DNA of 64,000 nt. It comes from Planctomycetaceae bacterium UBA2671. GTDB taxonomy: Bacteria; Planctomycetota; Planctomycetia; Planctomycetales; Planctomycetaceae. This document shows positions 8,510-17,479 of this stretch, piece after piece (the stretch's first letter is position 1; every line of letters begins with the position of its first letter). The notes below the pieces were generated by a model. That model worked only from the letters and a program-made list of their open reading frames with translations. It searched no databases and was not told where the DNA came from. Both the position numbers and the translations under genes were made by a program. The stretch spans positions 207,843 to 271,842 of the forward strand of contig DEML01000009.1 in the NCBI GenBank assembly GCA_002359185.1. Reading direction: 5' to 3'.

Positions 8510-9022
8510 TTACAGATCACTTCGACTCACAACAAACTGAAGATGATCCTTCTCGTAATGCTGAACCAGTCGATGCGGTTTCATTTGATTTTTCAGGGCG
8601 ACTCGCTGCGAGGCGATATTGGCTGGTTGAATCAAACTGCAAACCTTTTCTGCATTGAGAATATGGAATGCATAATCGCGGCAGGCAATCGCCGCTTCGG
8701 AAGCATAGCCTTGCTTCCAGAATTTGGAGTGAATCATATAACCGACTTCCAGCCAGACTTCGTTTTCAATATTTTGAGAGACGACGCCGGCTTGACCAAT
8801 AAGAGTTCCATCCACCTGGCGTTCTAACAGCCAGAGTCCATGGCCGAATTCCTGATAGCGTCCCATCTGACGTTCGATCCATTCGAAAGATTCCTCACGC
8901 GTATAGACTTTGGGATAGAATCGCACTACCTGCGGATTGCTCAATAGCTCCGCGAGAAAATCGATGTCAGCTGGCCCCATTTGCCTAAACCGCAATCGCT
9001 CTGTTTCCAGCAGATAATTCAT
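8510..9022 (-). CDS. GNAT-family N-acetyltransferase (RimJ/RimL-like)
   Basis: Acetyl-CoA-dependent acetylation of a protein N-terminus or small amine; the substrate is not predictable. It has 170 residues. The opening LLETERLRFRQMGPADIDFL is typical of the RimJ/RimL subgroup (Acetyltransf_3). The mid-strand GYMIHSKFWKQGYASEA holds the acetyl-CoA pyrophosphate loop (Q/RxxGxG/A form, WKQGYA). NIASQRVALK follows in the usual NxxSxRVxEK position. The 3' end abuts an inverted repeat. It is divergent from the VWA gene and stands alone. Confidence 0.88.
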   Translation of the reverse strand: MNYLLETERLRFRQMGPADIDFLAELLSNPQVVRFYPKVYTREESFEWIERQMGRYQEFGHGLWLLERQVDGTLIGQAGVVSQNIENEVWLEVGYMIHSKFWKQGYASEAAIACRDYAFHILNAEKVCSLIQPANIASQRVALKNQMKPHRLVQHYEKDHLQFVVSRSDL

Positions 9023-9108
9023 GGATTCCGCTCACTTTTTCAATTTTTTTGATGGCACGCAGGAGAAATTCAGGCACAATTTTTTGTATGTCTTTCATCC
9101 GTATAATA

Positions 9109-10113
9109 ATGAAGCCTGAGTTATTACGCCGCAACATTGTGCAATTTTGTGGATCTGTATGTCCCGGTCGACAAAACTGCATCTCCTGGGGTTCGGCAAT
9201 ATTCCTGCATCTGTTCTTGTTATTTCTGTTGATGTTGATTCCCCAAGTGTCCAGACAAAGATTGATAACTCAATCGATCAATGTCACCTGGACAAACCTC
9301 AAGACGGAGGAGCAATTTCAGGAAACTCCCTTGCTGATTAAATCCGAGGTTTCCAATCAATCCGGTCAACCAGCCAGTTCTTCCTACGAATCACTGCAGC
9401 AGATATTCAATCAGCCGGTCAGCCCTGCCCCTCAAGTGGATGTGTTACTCCCTGCTGATCCTCTACTTTTTGCTGAAAATCCTACTCCTGTTGAGGCTCA
9501 TGAATTTGGGGAATTTGCAGAAGTTACGACGAATACGATCGCTGGAATCTGGCATCTGGCTGGACTGGGTGATGGGATCGATCGCTACGGAGCCGGGAGC
9601 GGCGGTTTTATGTCGCGGGAGACGAAACCGAATGACCAACGAATTGTCTACGTCGTCGATGCTTCTGCCAGCATGAATCATAAGCATGACTCGGCTGCGA
9701 AAACGAGGTTCGGTCGGGTGAAAGTCGAATTATTCCGATCGATTGAATCGCTATCGCCGGAGCAGGAATTCTGCGTCTACTTCTTCAATGAAAATTCCAC
9801 GGTCATGTCACCCGGCTACTGCGTAATGAGAGGACAAGACCGACCGATGAAACTGTATGAGTGGATCGCCACTTTTCGAGCATTTGGCCAGACTCAGCCT
9901 CTGGCATCTCTGGAAGCCTGCATGCGGCAAAACCCCGATCTTGTCTATTTCCTCACCGATGGTCTGATCTCAAGGAGAGATCTGGACAAAGCTTCCCGAC
10001 TCAATCAGGGAAAAGCCCGAATTTGTACCATTTGTATCGGAAGCAATTCCAGCGAAAAACAATTGCGTGAGCTCTCAGAGATGAACCAAGGGACCTTTAC
10101 TTTCGTTCCTTGA
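9109..10113 (+). CDS. Membrane-anchored von Willebrand factor A domain protein
   Basis: 334 residues from ATG 9109. One hydrophobic helix (AIFLHLFLLFLLMLIPQ, about residues 28-46) anchors the protein, with the rest probably outside the cytoplasm. A low-complexity linker follows. The VWA fold then begins with IVYVVDASASM, whose DxSxS is the metal-ion-dependent adhesion site, and continues with YFFNEN and LVYFLTDGLISRRDL. VWA domains bind protein partners through a divalent metal; no partner is encoded nearby. The start is uncertain: the frame is open from 9049 (TTG) with ATGs at 9052, 9088 and 9109 and no clear ribosome site at any. The latest is chosen to leave room for the divergent GNAT promoter. 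Confidence 0.8.
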   Translation: MKPELLRRNIVQFCGSVCPGRQNCISWGSAIFLHLFLLFLLMLIPQVSRQRLITQSINVTWTNLKTEEQFQETPLLIKSEVSNQSGQPASSSYESLQQIFNQPVSPAPQVDVLLPADPLLFAENPTPVEAHEFGEFAEVTTNTIAGIWHLAGLGDGIDRYGAGSGGFMSRETKPNDQRIVYVVDASASMNHKHDSAAKTRFGRVKVELFRSIESLSPEQEFCVYFFNENSTVMSPGYCVMRGQDRPMKLYEWIATFRAFGQTQPLASLEACMRQNPDLVYFLTDGLISRRDLDKASRLNQGKARICTICIGSNSSEKQLRELSEMNQGTFTFVP

Positions 10114-10797
10114 TGAATAATTCTTTGATAAAATGACTTCGCTCAACAGCATAATTATCGAATTACAAAGTATTCTCGACTGGCAAGATGAACCAGAAGT
10201 CAACAATATTGTCTGATATGTTGCACAACAATGCATCAGAGATTGCCTCTGTTTTATTCAACTCCTGGAGTTCATCAAATAATTGAAACTTATTTATTCG
10301 TGATAAACGCATTATTTCATGGACATTGCCCAAGCTTTACAGAATCTGAATAATTTTTGGACCATAAATTGCTAATGTAGAATTGCAGGATGATTCGAGG
10401 GACAAATTATCGCATCGCCTCAAGATGATATTGACAATCTTCGATATCGAGAGATAATTCCGAATCGTCTCAACGACACAACTAACGATGAAATTCAGAA
10501 GAACGGGCCAAGATGTTTGTTTTCGTGGCTTCAAACTTATTAATAACTGTCTTAATCAAAACTTCACGAAAGTCCACTAAGTAAATTTCCTTAATTCTTG
10601 GAAAATTATCTGGTAAGACCAGTTGACATCTACTTGATTGACGATACGATCATGAGGAAGTTTGGAACGCGAAGTTTTGTCACTTAAACCCGCATCGAAC
10701 CATTTTTGGAAATGTTCGCACGCTCAGAAAAGTATTTCGTTTACGCGTGCTTTTAAAAATTACAGCTTCGTCACACGAAGCGAGGAAGGAAAAGCTG
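10114..10797. other. AT-rich intergenic region upstream of the ArsR gene
   Basis: About 680 bases with no supportable gene. It holds a candidate promoter near 10623-10650 and, just before the ArsR start, a strong AGGAAGGA ribosome site. Nothing else was recognised. Confidence 0.55.
10623..10650 (+). promoter_or_regulatory. Candidate sigma-70 promoter for the ArsR gene
   Basis: TTGACA at 10623-10628 is followed after 16 bases by TACGAT at 10645-10650. This would give a leader of about 140 bases before ATG 10798. The match was made by eye only. Confidence 0.4.
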
Positions 10798-11211
10798 ATG
10801 ATTACCCCAATTAGTGAAACGAGTGTTGCTCGTGAGAACAGTGTGATCCCGGATCGCACCCCAATGGAAACCGAGATCGACGTTCAACTGGAAAAAGATC
10901 TGGTTCAGTCATTCAAACTGCTGGCAGACGAAACGCGTCTGCGAATTCTGTTCTACCTGCAGAGTTCTGGCGAGTTGCATGTGACTGCACTGTGTGATCG
11001 CCTCAAGCAGAGCCAGCCAGCCGTCAGCCATCACCTGGCTCTGATGCGAGTTGCTGGTTTGATCGAAGCTCGCCGCGATGGCAAGCACAACTTCTACTCA
11101 ATCCGCAAGATTCACTTCTATCGTCTGATTTCTGAGTTCTTCTCAGCCATGAAAAACGATAGCAGCAACGACTTGCGATTCGAAGACTTCACAATCTCAC
11201 GTGAAGACTAG
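10798..11211 (+). CDS. ArsR-family winged-helix transcriptional regulator
   Basis: 137 residues. The core FKLLADETRLRILFYLQSSGELHVTALCDRLKQSQPAVSHHLALMRVAGLIEARRDGKHN-type winged helix covers roughly residues 38-105, with the recognition helix at SQPAVSHHLALM. It has none of the CxC metal motif of classic ArsR/SmtB proteins, so it may sense another signal or work as a general repressor. About 30 charged residues precede the domain. ATG 10798 is preferred over an in-frame start at 10747 because AGGAAGGA lies seven bases upstream. It is monocistronic and closed by a clear terminator. Targets are unknown. Confidence 0.9.
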   Translation: MITPISETSVARENSVIPDRTPMETEIDVQLEKDLVQSFKLLADETRLRILFYLQSSGELHVTALCDRLKQSQPAVSHHLALMRVAGLIEARRDGKHNFYSIRKIHFYRLISEFFSAMKNDSSNDLRFEDFTISRED

Positions 11212-11230
11212 AGCTTAGAGCAATCTAATG

Positions 11231-11263
11231 AAGCCGTGAAGTTCATTCTTCACGGCTTTTTTT
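11231..11263 (+). terminator. Rho-independent terminator of the ArsR gene
   Basis: Eleven-pair stem AAGCCGTGAAG/CTTCACGGCTT (11231-11241 with 11248-11258), six-base loop, then a run of T to 11263. Confidence 0.92.
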
Positions 11264-11383
11264 ATGCACAGACTTCAATACGTTTGAAACTAATTTAATC
11301 GGGCGATACTTCCTTTTTTTTTCGGTTGGTCTCTGATAAATTTGGTCTGAAACCTGATCCCCAAAAGAGGAACATTTCCGCTT

Positions 11384-12523
11384 ATGTCTCAACCCGTCAA
11401 ACTTGCTCTGGCAGATGGTACAGTCTTTTCCGGAACCGCCTTCGGAGCCGAGGGCGAATCCTTTGGTGAAGTCGTTTTCAACACCAGTATGACTGGCTAT
11501 CAGGAAATCATCACTGATCCTTCTTATTGTGGTCAAATCATTGTGATGACCTATCCGCAAATCGGGAATTATGGAATCAATCCCGAAGATGTTGAAAGTA
11601 GTGGAACGGCTCTCAAAGGTTTTATTTGTCGCGAACTTTGCGAAAAGCCGAGTAATTATCGAGCCACTCATTCCCTCTCTTCCTATTTGGCTGAACAGGG
11701 CGTCATTGGAATGCAGGGAATCGATACCCGAGCTCTGGTTCGCCGATTGCGAACTCAGGGTGCAATGACTGGCGTAATTTCCACTGTCGATCTGGATGAT
11801 GAATCTCTGGTTGCCAAAGCCCGGAACTCTCCAGAGTTGGTGGGACAGGATTATGTTCAGGCCGTTTCTGCTAAAGAAACAACCTGCTGGTCGGAAGCCC
11901 TCTCAGATCTGGCGCGCACTCCGGCAAATCGGACACTCCTTGAGCCCTGCGAGAAACGCCCCAAAGTTGTCGCCATCGACTACGGCATGAAGTGGAACAT
12001 TCCTCGTCATCTGGTTGATTGTGGATGTGATGTCGAAGTGATGCCAGGGACTTCCACAGCTGCAGAAATTTTAGAACGAAATCCTGATGGGATCTTCCTT
12101 TCCAATGGCCCCGGAGATCCTCGTCCTCTCGACTATGCTGTGAATACAATTCGCGATTTGATTGGTAAAAAGCCGATCTTCGGAATCTGTCTCGGTCATC
12201 AACTGCTCGGTTTGGCGATGGGCGGAGAGATCTTCAAGCTCAAGTTTGGACATCGAGGCGCCAACCAGCCTGTCATGAACAAGAAGACAGGCCGGGTCGA
12301 AGTGACGAGTCAAAATCATGGCTTCGCCCTTGATGAAAAAACACTTCCCGAGGATGTCGAAGTGACACACCTCAATTTGAACGACAATACAGTCTCTGGA
12401 ATTCGGCACCGAACGGAGCCGGTCTTCGGAGTTCAATACCACCCGGAAGCCTCTGCCGGACCTCACGACAGTCGATATTTGTTCGATGAATTCATGCAAT
12501 CGATGACCGGGGCCAAGGTTTAG
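11384..12523 (+). CDS. carA: Carbamoyl-phosphate synthase small (glutaminase) subunit
   Basis: Releases ammonia from glutamine for carbamoyl phosphate synthesis (pyrimidines and arginine), in complex with CarB. The 379-residue length is normal. The N-terminal CarA domain has FNTSMTGYQEIITDPSYCGQ and GMQGIDTRALVRRLRTQG. The class I amidotransferase has NGPGDPRP, the nucleophile C269 in FGICLGHQLLGLAMGG, QNHGFALDE, and the catalytic His and Glu in YHPEASAGPHDS. carB is not next door; ndk follows after about 50 bases on the same strand, so the two may be co-transcribed. Confidence 0.98.
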   Translation: MSQPVKLALADGTVFSGTAFGAEGESFGEVVFNTSMTGYQEIITDPSYCGQIIVMTYPQIGNYGINPEDVESSGTALKGFICRELCEKPSNYRATHSLSSYLAEQGVIGMQGIDTRALVRRLRTQGAMTGVISTVDLDDESLVAKARNSPELVGQDYVQAVSAKETTCWSEALSDLARTPANRTLLEPCEKRPKVVAIDYGMKWNIPRHLVDCGCDVEVMPGTSTAAEILERNPDGIFLSNGPGDPRPLDYAVNTIRDLIGKKPIFGICLGHQLLGLAMGGEIFKLKFGHRGANQPVMNKKTGRVEVTSQNHGFALDEKTLPEDVEVTHLNLNDNTVSGIRHRTEPVFGVQYHPEASAGPHDSRYLFDEFMQSMTGAKV

Positions 12524-12576
12524 TGCCCTTGCAGGGCAAATCCTTCAACTTTCAACTTTCAACAAGATTTACCGCC

Positions 12577-13041
12577 ATGCCACAAGAGCAGACTTTGATT
12601 CTTTTCAAGCCCGATGCCATTCAACGTCGTTTGATTGGAGCCTTGCTTACCCGCATTGAAAACAAGGGCTACAAAATTGCAGGATTGAAGATGCTGCAAG
12701 TGACGCCAGAACTGGCTCGCAAGCATTATGAGGAGCATGTCGAGAAGCCTTTTTATCCCCATCTGGAATCATTTATCACATCTGCTCCGGTTGTCGCCCT
12801 GGTTGTTGAAGGCCCGGATGCGATTTCTGTCATGCGAACCATGATGGGCAGCACGAATGGTCGCGAAGCCAGTCCGGGAACGATCCGCGGAGATTACGGC
12901 ACCTCACGTCAAATGAATCTCATTCATGGCAGCGATGGACCCGAAGCGGCTAAGCGTGAAATCCCGATTTATTTTCAGGAAAATGAACTTTGCGATTATT
13001 CACTCTCGTTGGCTTCATCTTTGATGGCTTCTGACGAATAA
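12577..13041 (+). CDS. ndk: Nucleoside diphosphate kinase
   Basis: Equilibrates the nucleoside triphosphate pools through a phospho-His intermediate. It has 154 residues from ATG 12577. Landmarks are TLILFKPDAIQRRLIG, the GSTNGREASPGTIRGDYG loop, and the catalytic H117 in NLIHGSDGPEAA. The frame extends upstream to 12523, but those 18 codons are non-homologous and overlap the carA stop. The ribosome site is weak, which is compatible with coupling to carA. Everything needed for activity is present. Confidence 0.97.
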   Translation: MPQEQTLILFKPDAIQRRLIGALLTRIENKGYKIAGLKMLQVTPELARKHYEEHVEKPFYPHLESFITSAPVVALVVEGPDAISVMRTMMGSTNGREASPGTIRGDYGTSRQMNLIHGSDGPEAAKREIPIYFQENELCDYSLSLASSLMASDE

Positions 13042-13070
13042 TTTTCGAATTTCACGGAATGAGATCAGAT

Positions 13071-13106
13071 GTAGGTTGGGTTAGCGGAACGCGTAACCCA
13101 ACCTAC
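13071..13106. repeat. Dispersed inverted repeat, GGTTGGGTTAGCGGA family (copy 2, compact)
   Basis: GTAGGTTGGGTTA (13071-13083) and TAACCCAACCTAC (13094-13106) form a perfect 13-pair stem around GCGGAACGCG. This is the compact form of the element also seen at 6030 and 55999. It follows ndk and may end the carA-ndk transcript. Confidence 0.88.
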
Positions 13107-13165
13107 GAGTTGAGTCTTTTTTAACCTCGTGTTGTTGAGGGAAGCGTCGTCTTCCAGACTGGAGT

Positions 13166-14002
13166 ATGCCTCGTGATAGAAAACAAATTCCACATATTTC
13201 AACGGTCAATTGCGCGATAAGTTTCGTTCAGCGACTGCATCATGAACGCGAATTACGGGAACGGCATCAATGTTATTATGCCGAAGGCTTGCGAAATTTC
13301 CTGCACGCTAACAATGCTCGACAGCAGATCGCAACGATCTTCTACAGCAAAAAGTTGCTGAAATCAGCAGCAGCAGAAAAGCAAATTCGGGCATTGAAAC
13401 GAGAGGGGATACCTGCTCTTTCGCTCAGTCCTGAAGAGTTTCGGAAGATCTCCTGGTTCGAACATGCGTCGGGCATTGGCTTTCTGGTACGCAGTCGCTG
13501 GAGCAGACTTTCTCAAATTGATCTTTCCCGAAATTCCTGTTGGATCATTCTGGAATCAGTTCGGAACACAGGTAATCTGGGGACATTACTTCGATCTTCG
13601 AATGCCTTTGGAGCTACTGGTTTAATTTTACTCGGTGAGCAGATCGATCCCTTTCAGCCGGATATTCTCCGGGCATCAATGGGCTCTCTATTCTTTCAAA
13701 AGTTTATTCGCAGTTCATTCCAGGAACTGGAACAATGGACAAACACTCATCAAATTGCCCCCATTGGCACATCTCCCTATGCAAATCGTTCATTAATCGA
13801 GTTTGAATTTCCACAGACGTCCCTGATCTTTCTCGGGGAAGAACGACAGGGTATGACAGCCACACAGCAGGAATTTTGCCATCAGCTGTTAAGAATTCCG
13901 ATGACCAATCAAGTCGATTCCCTGAATCTCGGGGTGGCAGGCAGCCTGATGATTTATGCCTGGATGTCGTCTCAAACATGTACCAATCCCCAAACGGTCT
14001 GA
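13166..14002 (+). CDS. SpoU/TrmH-family RNA 2'-O-methyltransferase
   Basis: SAM-dependent ribose methylation of rRNA or tRNA by a knotted SPOUT enzyme. It has 278 residues: an N-terminal substrate-binding region of about 110 residues, then the catalytic domain. Its three SpoU motifs are LESVRNTGNLGTLLRSSNAFG (motif 1, with the catalytic Asn/Arg pair), FLGEERQGM (motif 2) and IPMTNQVDSLNLGVAGSLM (motif 3). It is close to RlmB/TsnR-type proteins, but the target nucleotide cannot be read from the sequence. It stands alone between palindromic repeats. Confidence 0.92.
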   Translation: MPRDRKQIPHISTVNCAISFVQRLHHERELRERHQCYYAEGLRNFLHANNARQQIATIFYSKKLLKSAAAEKQIRALKREGIPALSLSPEEFRKISWFEHASGIGFLVRSRWSRLSQIDLSRNSCWIILESVRNTGNLGTLLRSSNAFGATGLILLGEQIDPFQPDILRASMGSLFFQKFIRSSFQELEQWTNTHQIAPIGTSPYANRSLIEFEFPQTSLIFLGEERQGMTATQQEFCHQLLRIPMTNQVDSLNLGVAGSLMIYAWMSSQTCTNPQTV

Positions 14003-14092
14003 TCTTCCTGAATTTCGGGTTTTCAAGTACATTTCTGGCAGTGTGATGGCTTATGCGGATGATTGATAATTGAAATCAGGAATTGGGAAAAT

Positions 14093-14112
14093 ACAAGCAC
14101 GAAGCGCAAGCC
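14093..14112. repeat. Half copy of the ACAAGCACGAAGCGCAAGC repeat (copy 3)
   Basis: Only the left arm is present (ACAAGCACGAAGCGCAAGCC), with no matching right arm in the following 100 bases. It is a solo or decayed copy upstream of the pseudokinase gene. Confidence 0.7.
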
Positions 14113-14192
14113 ATCAGTGGCTCCCATCAAGCGTCATTTTGCGGTTAGCAGAACTTTACAGTTGAAACTGAGGGGAAGGGACTCCCAGGGGT

Positions 14193-16511
14193 ATGTACGA
14201 TCCCCCATCACGAGATTTGATTGCGCGACTGGAACAGTACACAACTTGCCGTGAGCGAGATGTGTTAAGTTGCCGTTCGATCGTGCATGCGCTCTCGCGG
14301 GATTTGCCGGCTTTCGATTCCATCTGGCTCGATGCTCTCGTACAGCGTCGGAAATTGACATCGTTTCAGGCTGAAGCCCTGGCAAATCATCAGGAAGAAC
14401 GACTTCGCGTCGGTTCCTACTTTGTGATCGATCTGATCCAAAATGATCACGTTCAGAAACGCTACCTTGCCCAATCTGTTGAAACGAAAAAGTTTTACTA
14501 TCTGGATACATTCACCGTTGAAGCTCAAGACGCGCAACAAGTCGTGGATTCGCTAGTATTTCAGGAACGAAATCAGATTGGGAAGAATCGACTCACTGAT
14601 TTTCCTGTTGATTTTGTCGCCAGCGGACAGATGCTTTTCGCAGTCAATGAATATCATGCCGGCATTACTGCTCAGGAATTGCTGGTGCGCCAGGGCAGGC
14701 TTCCTGAAGAATTATTGCGGACGATAACGCGTCAACTCCATGAGAAATTGAAGCAATATCTAAGTCTGAACTTTGTGCATGGAGACATTCGGGCGGGAAA
14801 CTTGCTGCTGAACAAAAAAGGAACTTTCTCGATTCTGAATGCGGGAGTCCGGCCCCAGGTTCAGCCCGTCTGGACATTACAAACACGATTGCCATTTGAA
14901 TGCTACGATCTGTTTGCACCGGAAATGATCCGCACTGGTCGCTGGTCTCATGAAACTGATTTGTATGCGGCTGGTTGTCTTCTGTGGCAACTGGCCTGCG
15001 GTCGGCCGCCGCATTACTCGGCTGATGCTCTGTATAAAATCAGTGCACATATTGAGAAACGCATTCCCCCAGTCCTTGAGTATGCACCGGATGTCGATCG
15101 AGAGACGGCTGGAATCATTGATCAATTGACCCAGTCAGATCCCGTTTTGCGAGCTCATAGTACATCAACAACTCGGACAAAAACGCGGATGGATCGACCT
15201 TCGGCTCCTCAACTGGTCTCAAGTTATGTCAGGAAACTGGAACAGCCTCGTTCGATTATTCCTCGAAGTCGATCTGAAGTTTTTCGAGATTCGTCCGCCA
15301 TTATCACAGCGGTTGTGTGTTTGATGATATTCTGCTGGCAGGCTATTGGCTGGATTCCTTCTCAACGTTGGATCTCAGGAACAGGTTCCGCAGTGGTTGC
15401 CAGCCTAACTGGTGACAGGTCCACTGCAGGAGATGACAAGCCAGGCAGTGACGATAAGCTGAATGAATCCCGGGGTCTCCTCGAATTGCCCAAGCCGAAT
15501 GAACAAGGATTGTTGCAACTGACTGCCGGTCAGCGATATCGAGCCAGTGATGTTTCTGTCGTAGGAGCCCTGAAAGTGGAAGTTCTTGGCGATCCTCAAC
15601 AGATCGCTAATAAACCCGCGGAAATAATTATTACTGAAGATCCGTGGAAACTTTGGGCGACTGATCTGGAGTTAAATAATGTCACACTTCGTTATGACGA
15701 TGGGCAGGCGACAACCGATTCCTCTGGAAAAGCAACACCCCCTGCTCTGTTGGTCTGTCAGTCTTTGAACCTGCGAGCCACTGGCTGTAAGTTTTTTGGG
15801 CCTCGAAGTAAACAAGACAAACCGGACAAGCCGATGGGCATCAATCCGCGTTCGATTGCCTGGAAACCGTTAAGTCGTTCTGAGTCGAATGCTGGTCATG
15901 TCCACTTGAGTGGATGTCAGTTTCTGCATGATGGATCGAGTCTGATGCTGGGAGGTGAGGCGAAGGAAGTGGTTATCACGAATAGTCTGAAACTGGGCTC
16001 TGGAGACTTCATTGAAATCGTCTGTCGCAATGCAGGAGATGCTCTGCCACAGGTTATATGCAATCAAACGACGATCCGATCCGCGAGTTCACTACTGCAT
16101 CTGGATTGCACAGGACATCAATTCAATTCATCGATTCAACTGGATATTGAAGCAACGAACTGCGTGATCGATCTAAAAGAGACGAGTAAAACACTGATTG
16201 TATTAACTTCGCCAACTTCACCGGAGCGTGGAATTCGAGCGGTGAATTTGCTGGGCCAGATGCTGCTGGTATCCGAGGATACGACTCTGGTCTCGTGGTG
16301 GAATCCGAATCGAGGCATCAGCACACCCATTTCGACCGAAGGGATCGTTGAAGGTTTGATGCCTTATGCATTGGAATTCGTTGGAATGATCAGTGAGAAG
16401 CCACAGGATTCCGAATTGAAAAACTACACTGGTCCTCGCTGGAACTCCGTCATTCCCGGGATTCAGTCGACGCAAATGACGGCTGCTAACGAACCGATCT
16501 TTCGGCGATGA
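14193..16511 (+). CDS. Membrane pseudokinase with C-terminal beta-helix-like region
   Basis: 772 residues. The kinase-like fold covers roughly residues 70-320. The catalytic-loop equivalent is HGDIRAGN (H196-N203), APE lies at 242-244 and the structural Asp at D256 in ETDLYAAGCLLWQLACGRPP. The VAIK lysine position reads YYLDTF, the glycine loop is absent, and DFG is replaced by LNAG (215-218). The protein therefore keeps the fold but probably not catalysis. One membrane helix (about 368-386) separates it from a roughly 370-residue outer part whose short beta-rich units (VHLSGCQFLHDGSSLML and similar) suggest a right-handed beta-helix. The N-terminal 70 residues match the short helical leader seen in planctomycete kinase-like proteins. 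It is monocistronic. Confidence 0.8.
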   Translation: MYDPPSRDLIARLEQYTTCRERDVLSCRSIVHALSRDLPAFDSIWLDALVQRRKLTSFQAEALANHQEERLRVGSYFVIDLIQNDHVQKRYLAQSVETKKFYYLDTFTVEAQDAQQVVDSLVFQERNQIGKNRLTDFPVDFVASGQMLFAVNEYHAGITAQELLVRQGRLPEELLRTITRQLHEKLKQYLSLNFVHGDIRAGNLLLNKKGTFSILNAGVRPQVQPVWTLQTRLPFECYDLFAPEMIRTGRWSHETDLYAAGCLLWQLACGRPPHYSADALYKISAHIEKRIPPVLEYAPDVDRETAGIIDQLTQSDPVLRAHSTSTTRTKTRMDRPSAPQLVSSYVRKLEQPRSIIPRSRSEVFRDSSAIITAVVCLMIFCWQAIGWIPSQRWISGTGSAVVASLTGDRSTAGDDKPGSDDKLNESRGLLELPKPNEQGLLQLTAGQRYRASDVSVVGALKVEVLGDPQQIANKPAEIIITEDPWKLWATDLELNNVTLRYDDGQATTDSSGKATPPALLVCQSLNLRATGCKFFGPRSKQDKPDKPMGINPRSIAWKPLSRSESNAGHVHLSGCQFLHDGSSLMLGGEAKEVVITNSLKLGSGDFIEIVCRNAGDALPQVICNQTTIRSASSLLHLDCTGHQFNSSIQLDIEATNCVIDLKETSKTLIVLTSPTSPERGIRAVNLLGQMLLVSEDTTLVSWWNPNRGISTPISTEGIVEGLMPYALEFVGMISEKPQDSELKNYTGPRWNSVIPGIQSTQMTAANEPIFRR

Positions 16512-16536
16512 TGTCACTGAGTTAATAGCACATTTC

Positions 16537-16553
16537 GTCAGGCAATGCCTGAC
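16537..16553. repeat. Short palindrome, TAGGTCAGGC family
   Basis: GTCAGGC-AAT-GCCTGAC, in the same context (flanked by GACGAAATG on one strand) as part of the element at 1141. It lies between convergent genes. Confidence 0.65.
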
Positions 16554-16651
16554 CTTCAAACTGTATTCGAACTCATTGAGACGCAAGTATTATCGACGTT
16601 CTGGTGGCTGCACTGCGACCCCAGCCACCCTTTTATCATCGCTCATTCAAT

Positions 16652-17479
16652 TCAAGCCAGCAGTTGCATGTTTTGGGATTGCAGCATCGCTTCTAACACC
16701 AGTTCGCATTCCGAATGATCGGGGTGCATTCGATGGGCATAACCGACGACTGAACCGATTGCATAGATGCCTGGTGTCCAGGTTTGATAGTCGCTGTTAC
16801 ACCAGATGCGTTTCGAATCGTCGACCGACAACCCGGCATTCTCCAGTTGAAGATGTGCGGTGTTACCGACTCGTCCGACACAAAGGATTGCCTCGTCGAC
16901 AAGGACCGTTTGCGAATCTTCCAGGAAGAGTTTTAAACCGGATTTTTCAACTTCGATACCTGCCAGACCATTTCCCAGGTAGATGGATTGTCGTCGATCG
17001 TCCCGTCGAGGATTTTTACTCCACTGATTCAAATTGATGTCGGTTGAGGCATCGATACAAACGAGATGGTCGCAAGTCTTTGCCAGTTGAGAACGCATTT
17101 GTAATCCGGTTCTCCCCAGACCAATAATCGCGGTTTTATCTGCAAAATGCTTCTCTGGTGAGATTTGGTCTGCGAGGTAAATCCGAGAATGATCAGGCAA
17201 CCAGGATGGTCGTCTGGGTGTCGTGCCGGTTGCGATGACGATCCGCTGGGATTTGAGATCGCGTCGACCGTCTGCAGACAAGCAGAAAATCTGTTGAGCG
17301 GTTTCAAATCGAAATGGGCCGACGAAGTGGTCGACGTTCCAAGGGAGCAGAACGTCGGCCACTTCGGTCATTGTGACCCAGGCAATGCGTGTCAATTCTC
17401 GTCCTGCCATTTCCAGGAGAGTTTCAACCTGAGGATCGTTTCCCAGTATAACGAGGTCGTATTGTGTGATTTTTCCCAT
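16652..17479 (-). CDS. Degenerate pyridine nucleotide-disulfide oxidoreductase-like protein
   Basis: 275 residues, about 60% of the usual length. It keeps the framework of the class I flavoprotein reductases: IVIATGTTPRRPSWLP, a second Rossmann motif TAIIGLGRTGLQMRSQLA (GxGxxG), EAILCVGRVGNTAHL and a final IYAIGSVVGY. Several key features are missing. The first GxGxxG is replaced by LGNDPQVE, the redox CxxxxC is absent, the FAD-binding Asp of AIGD is Ser, and the dimerisation domain is gone. The closest whole-protein relatives are SthA/Lpd-like enzymes. It may be a compact NAD(P)-binding derivative or a decaying copy, but the frame is intact. It is alone on the minus strand, with ATG 17479. 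Confidence 0.7.
   Translation of the reverse strand: MGKITQYDLVILGNDPQVETLLEMAGRELTRIAWVTMTEVADVLLPWNVDHFVGPFRFETAQQIFCLSADGRRDLKSQRIVIATGTTPRRPSWLPDHSRIYLADQISPEKHFADKTAIIGLGRTGLQMRSQLAKTCDHLVCIDASTDINLNQWSKNPRRDDRRQSIYLGNGLAGIEVEKSGLKLFLEDSQTVLVDEAILCVGRVGNTAHLQLENAGLSVDDSKRIWCNSDYQTWTPGIYAIGSVVGYAHRMHPDHSECELVLEAMLQSQNMQLLA

Noticed and set aside
12523..12576. Upstream extension of ndk to 12523
   Set aside because: Overlaps the carA stop, and homology begins at ATG 12577.
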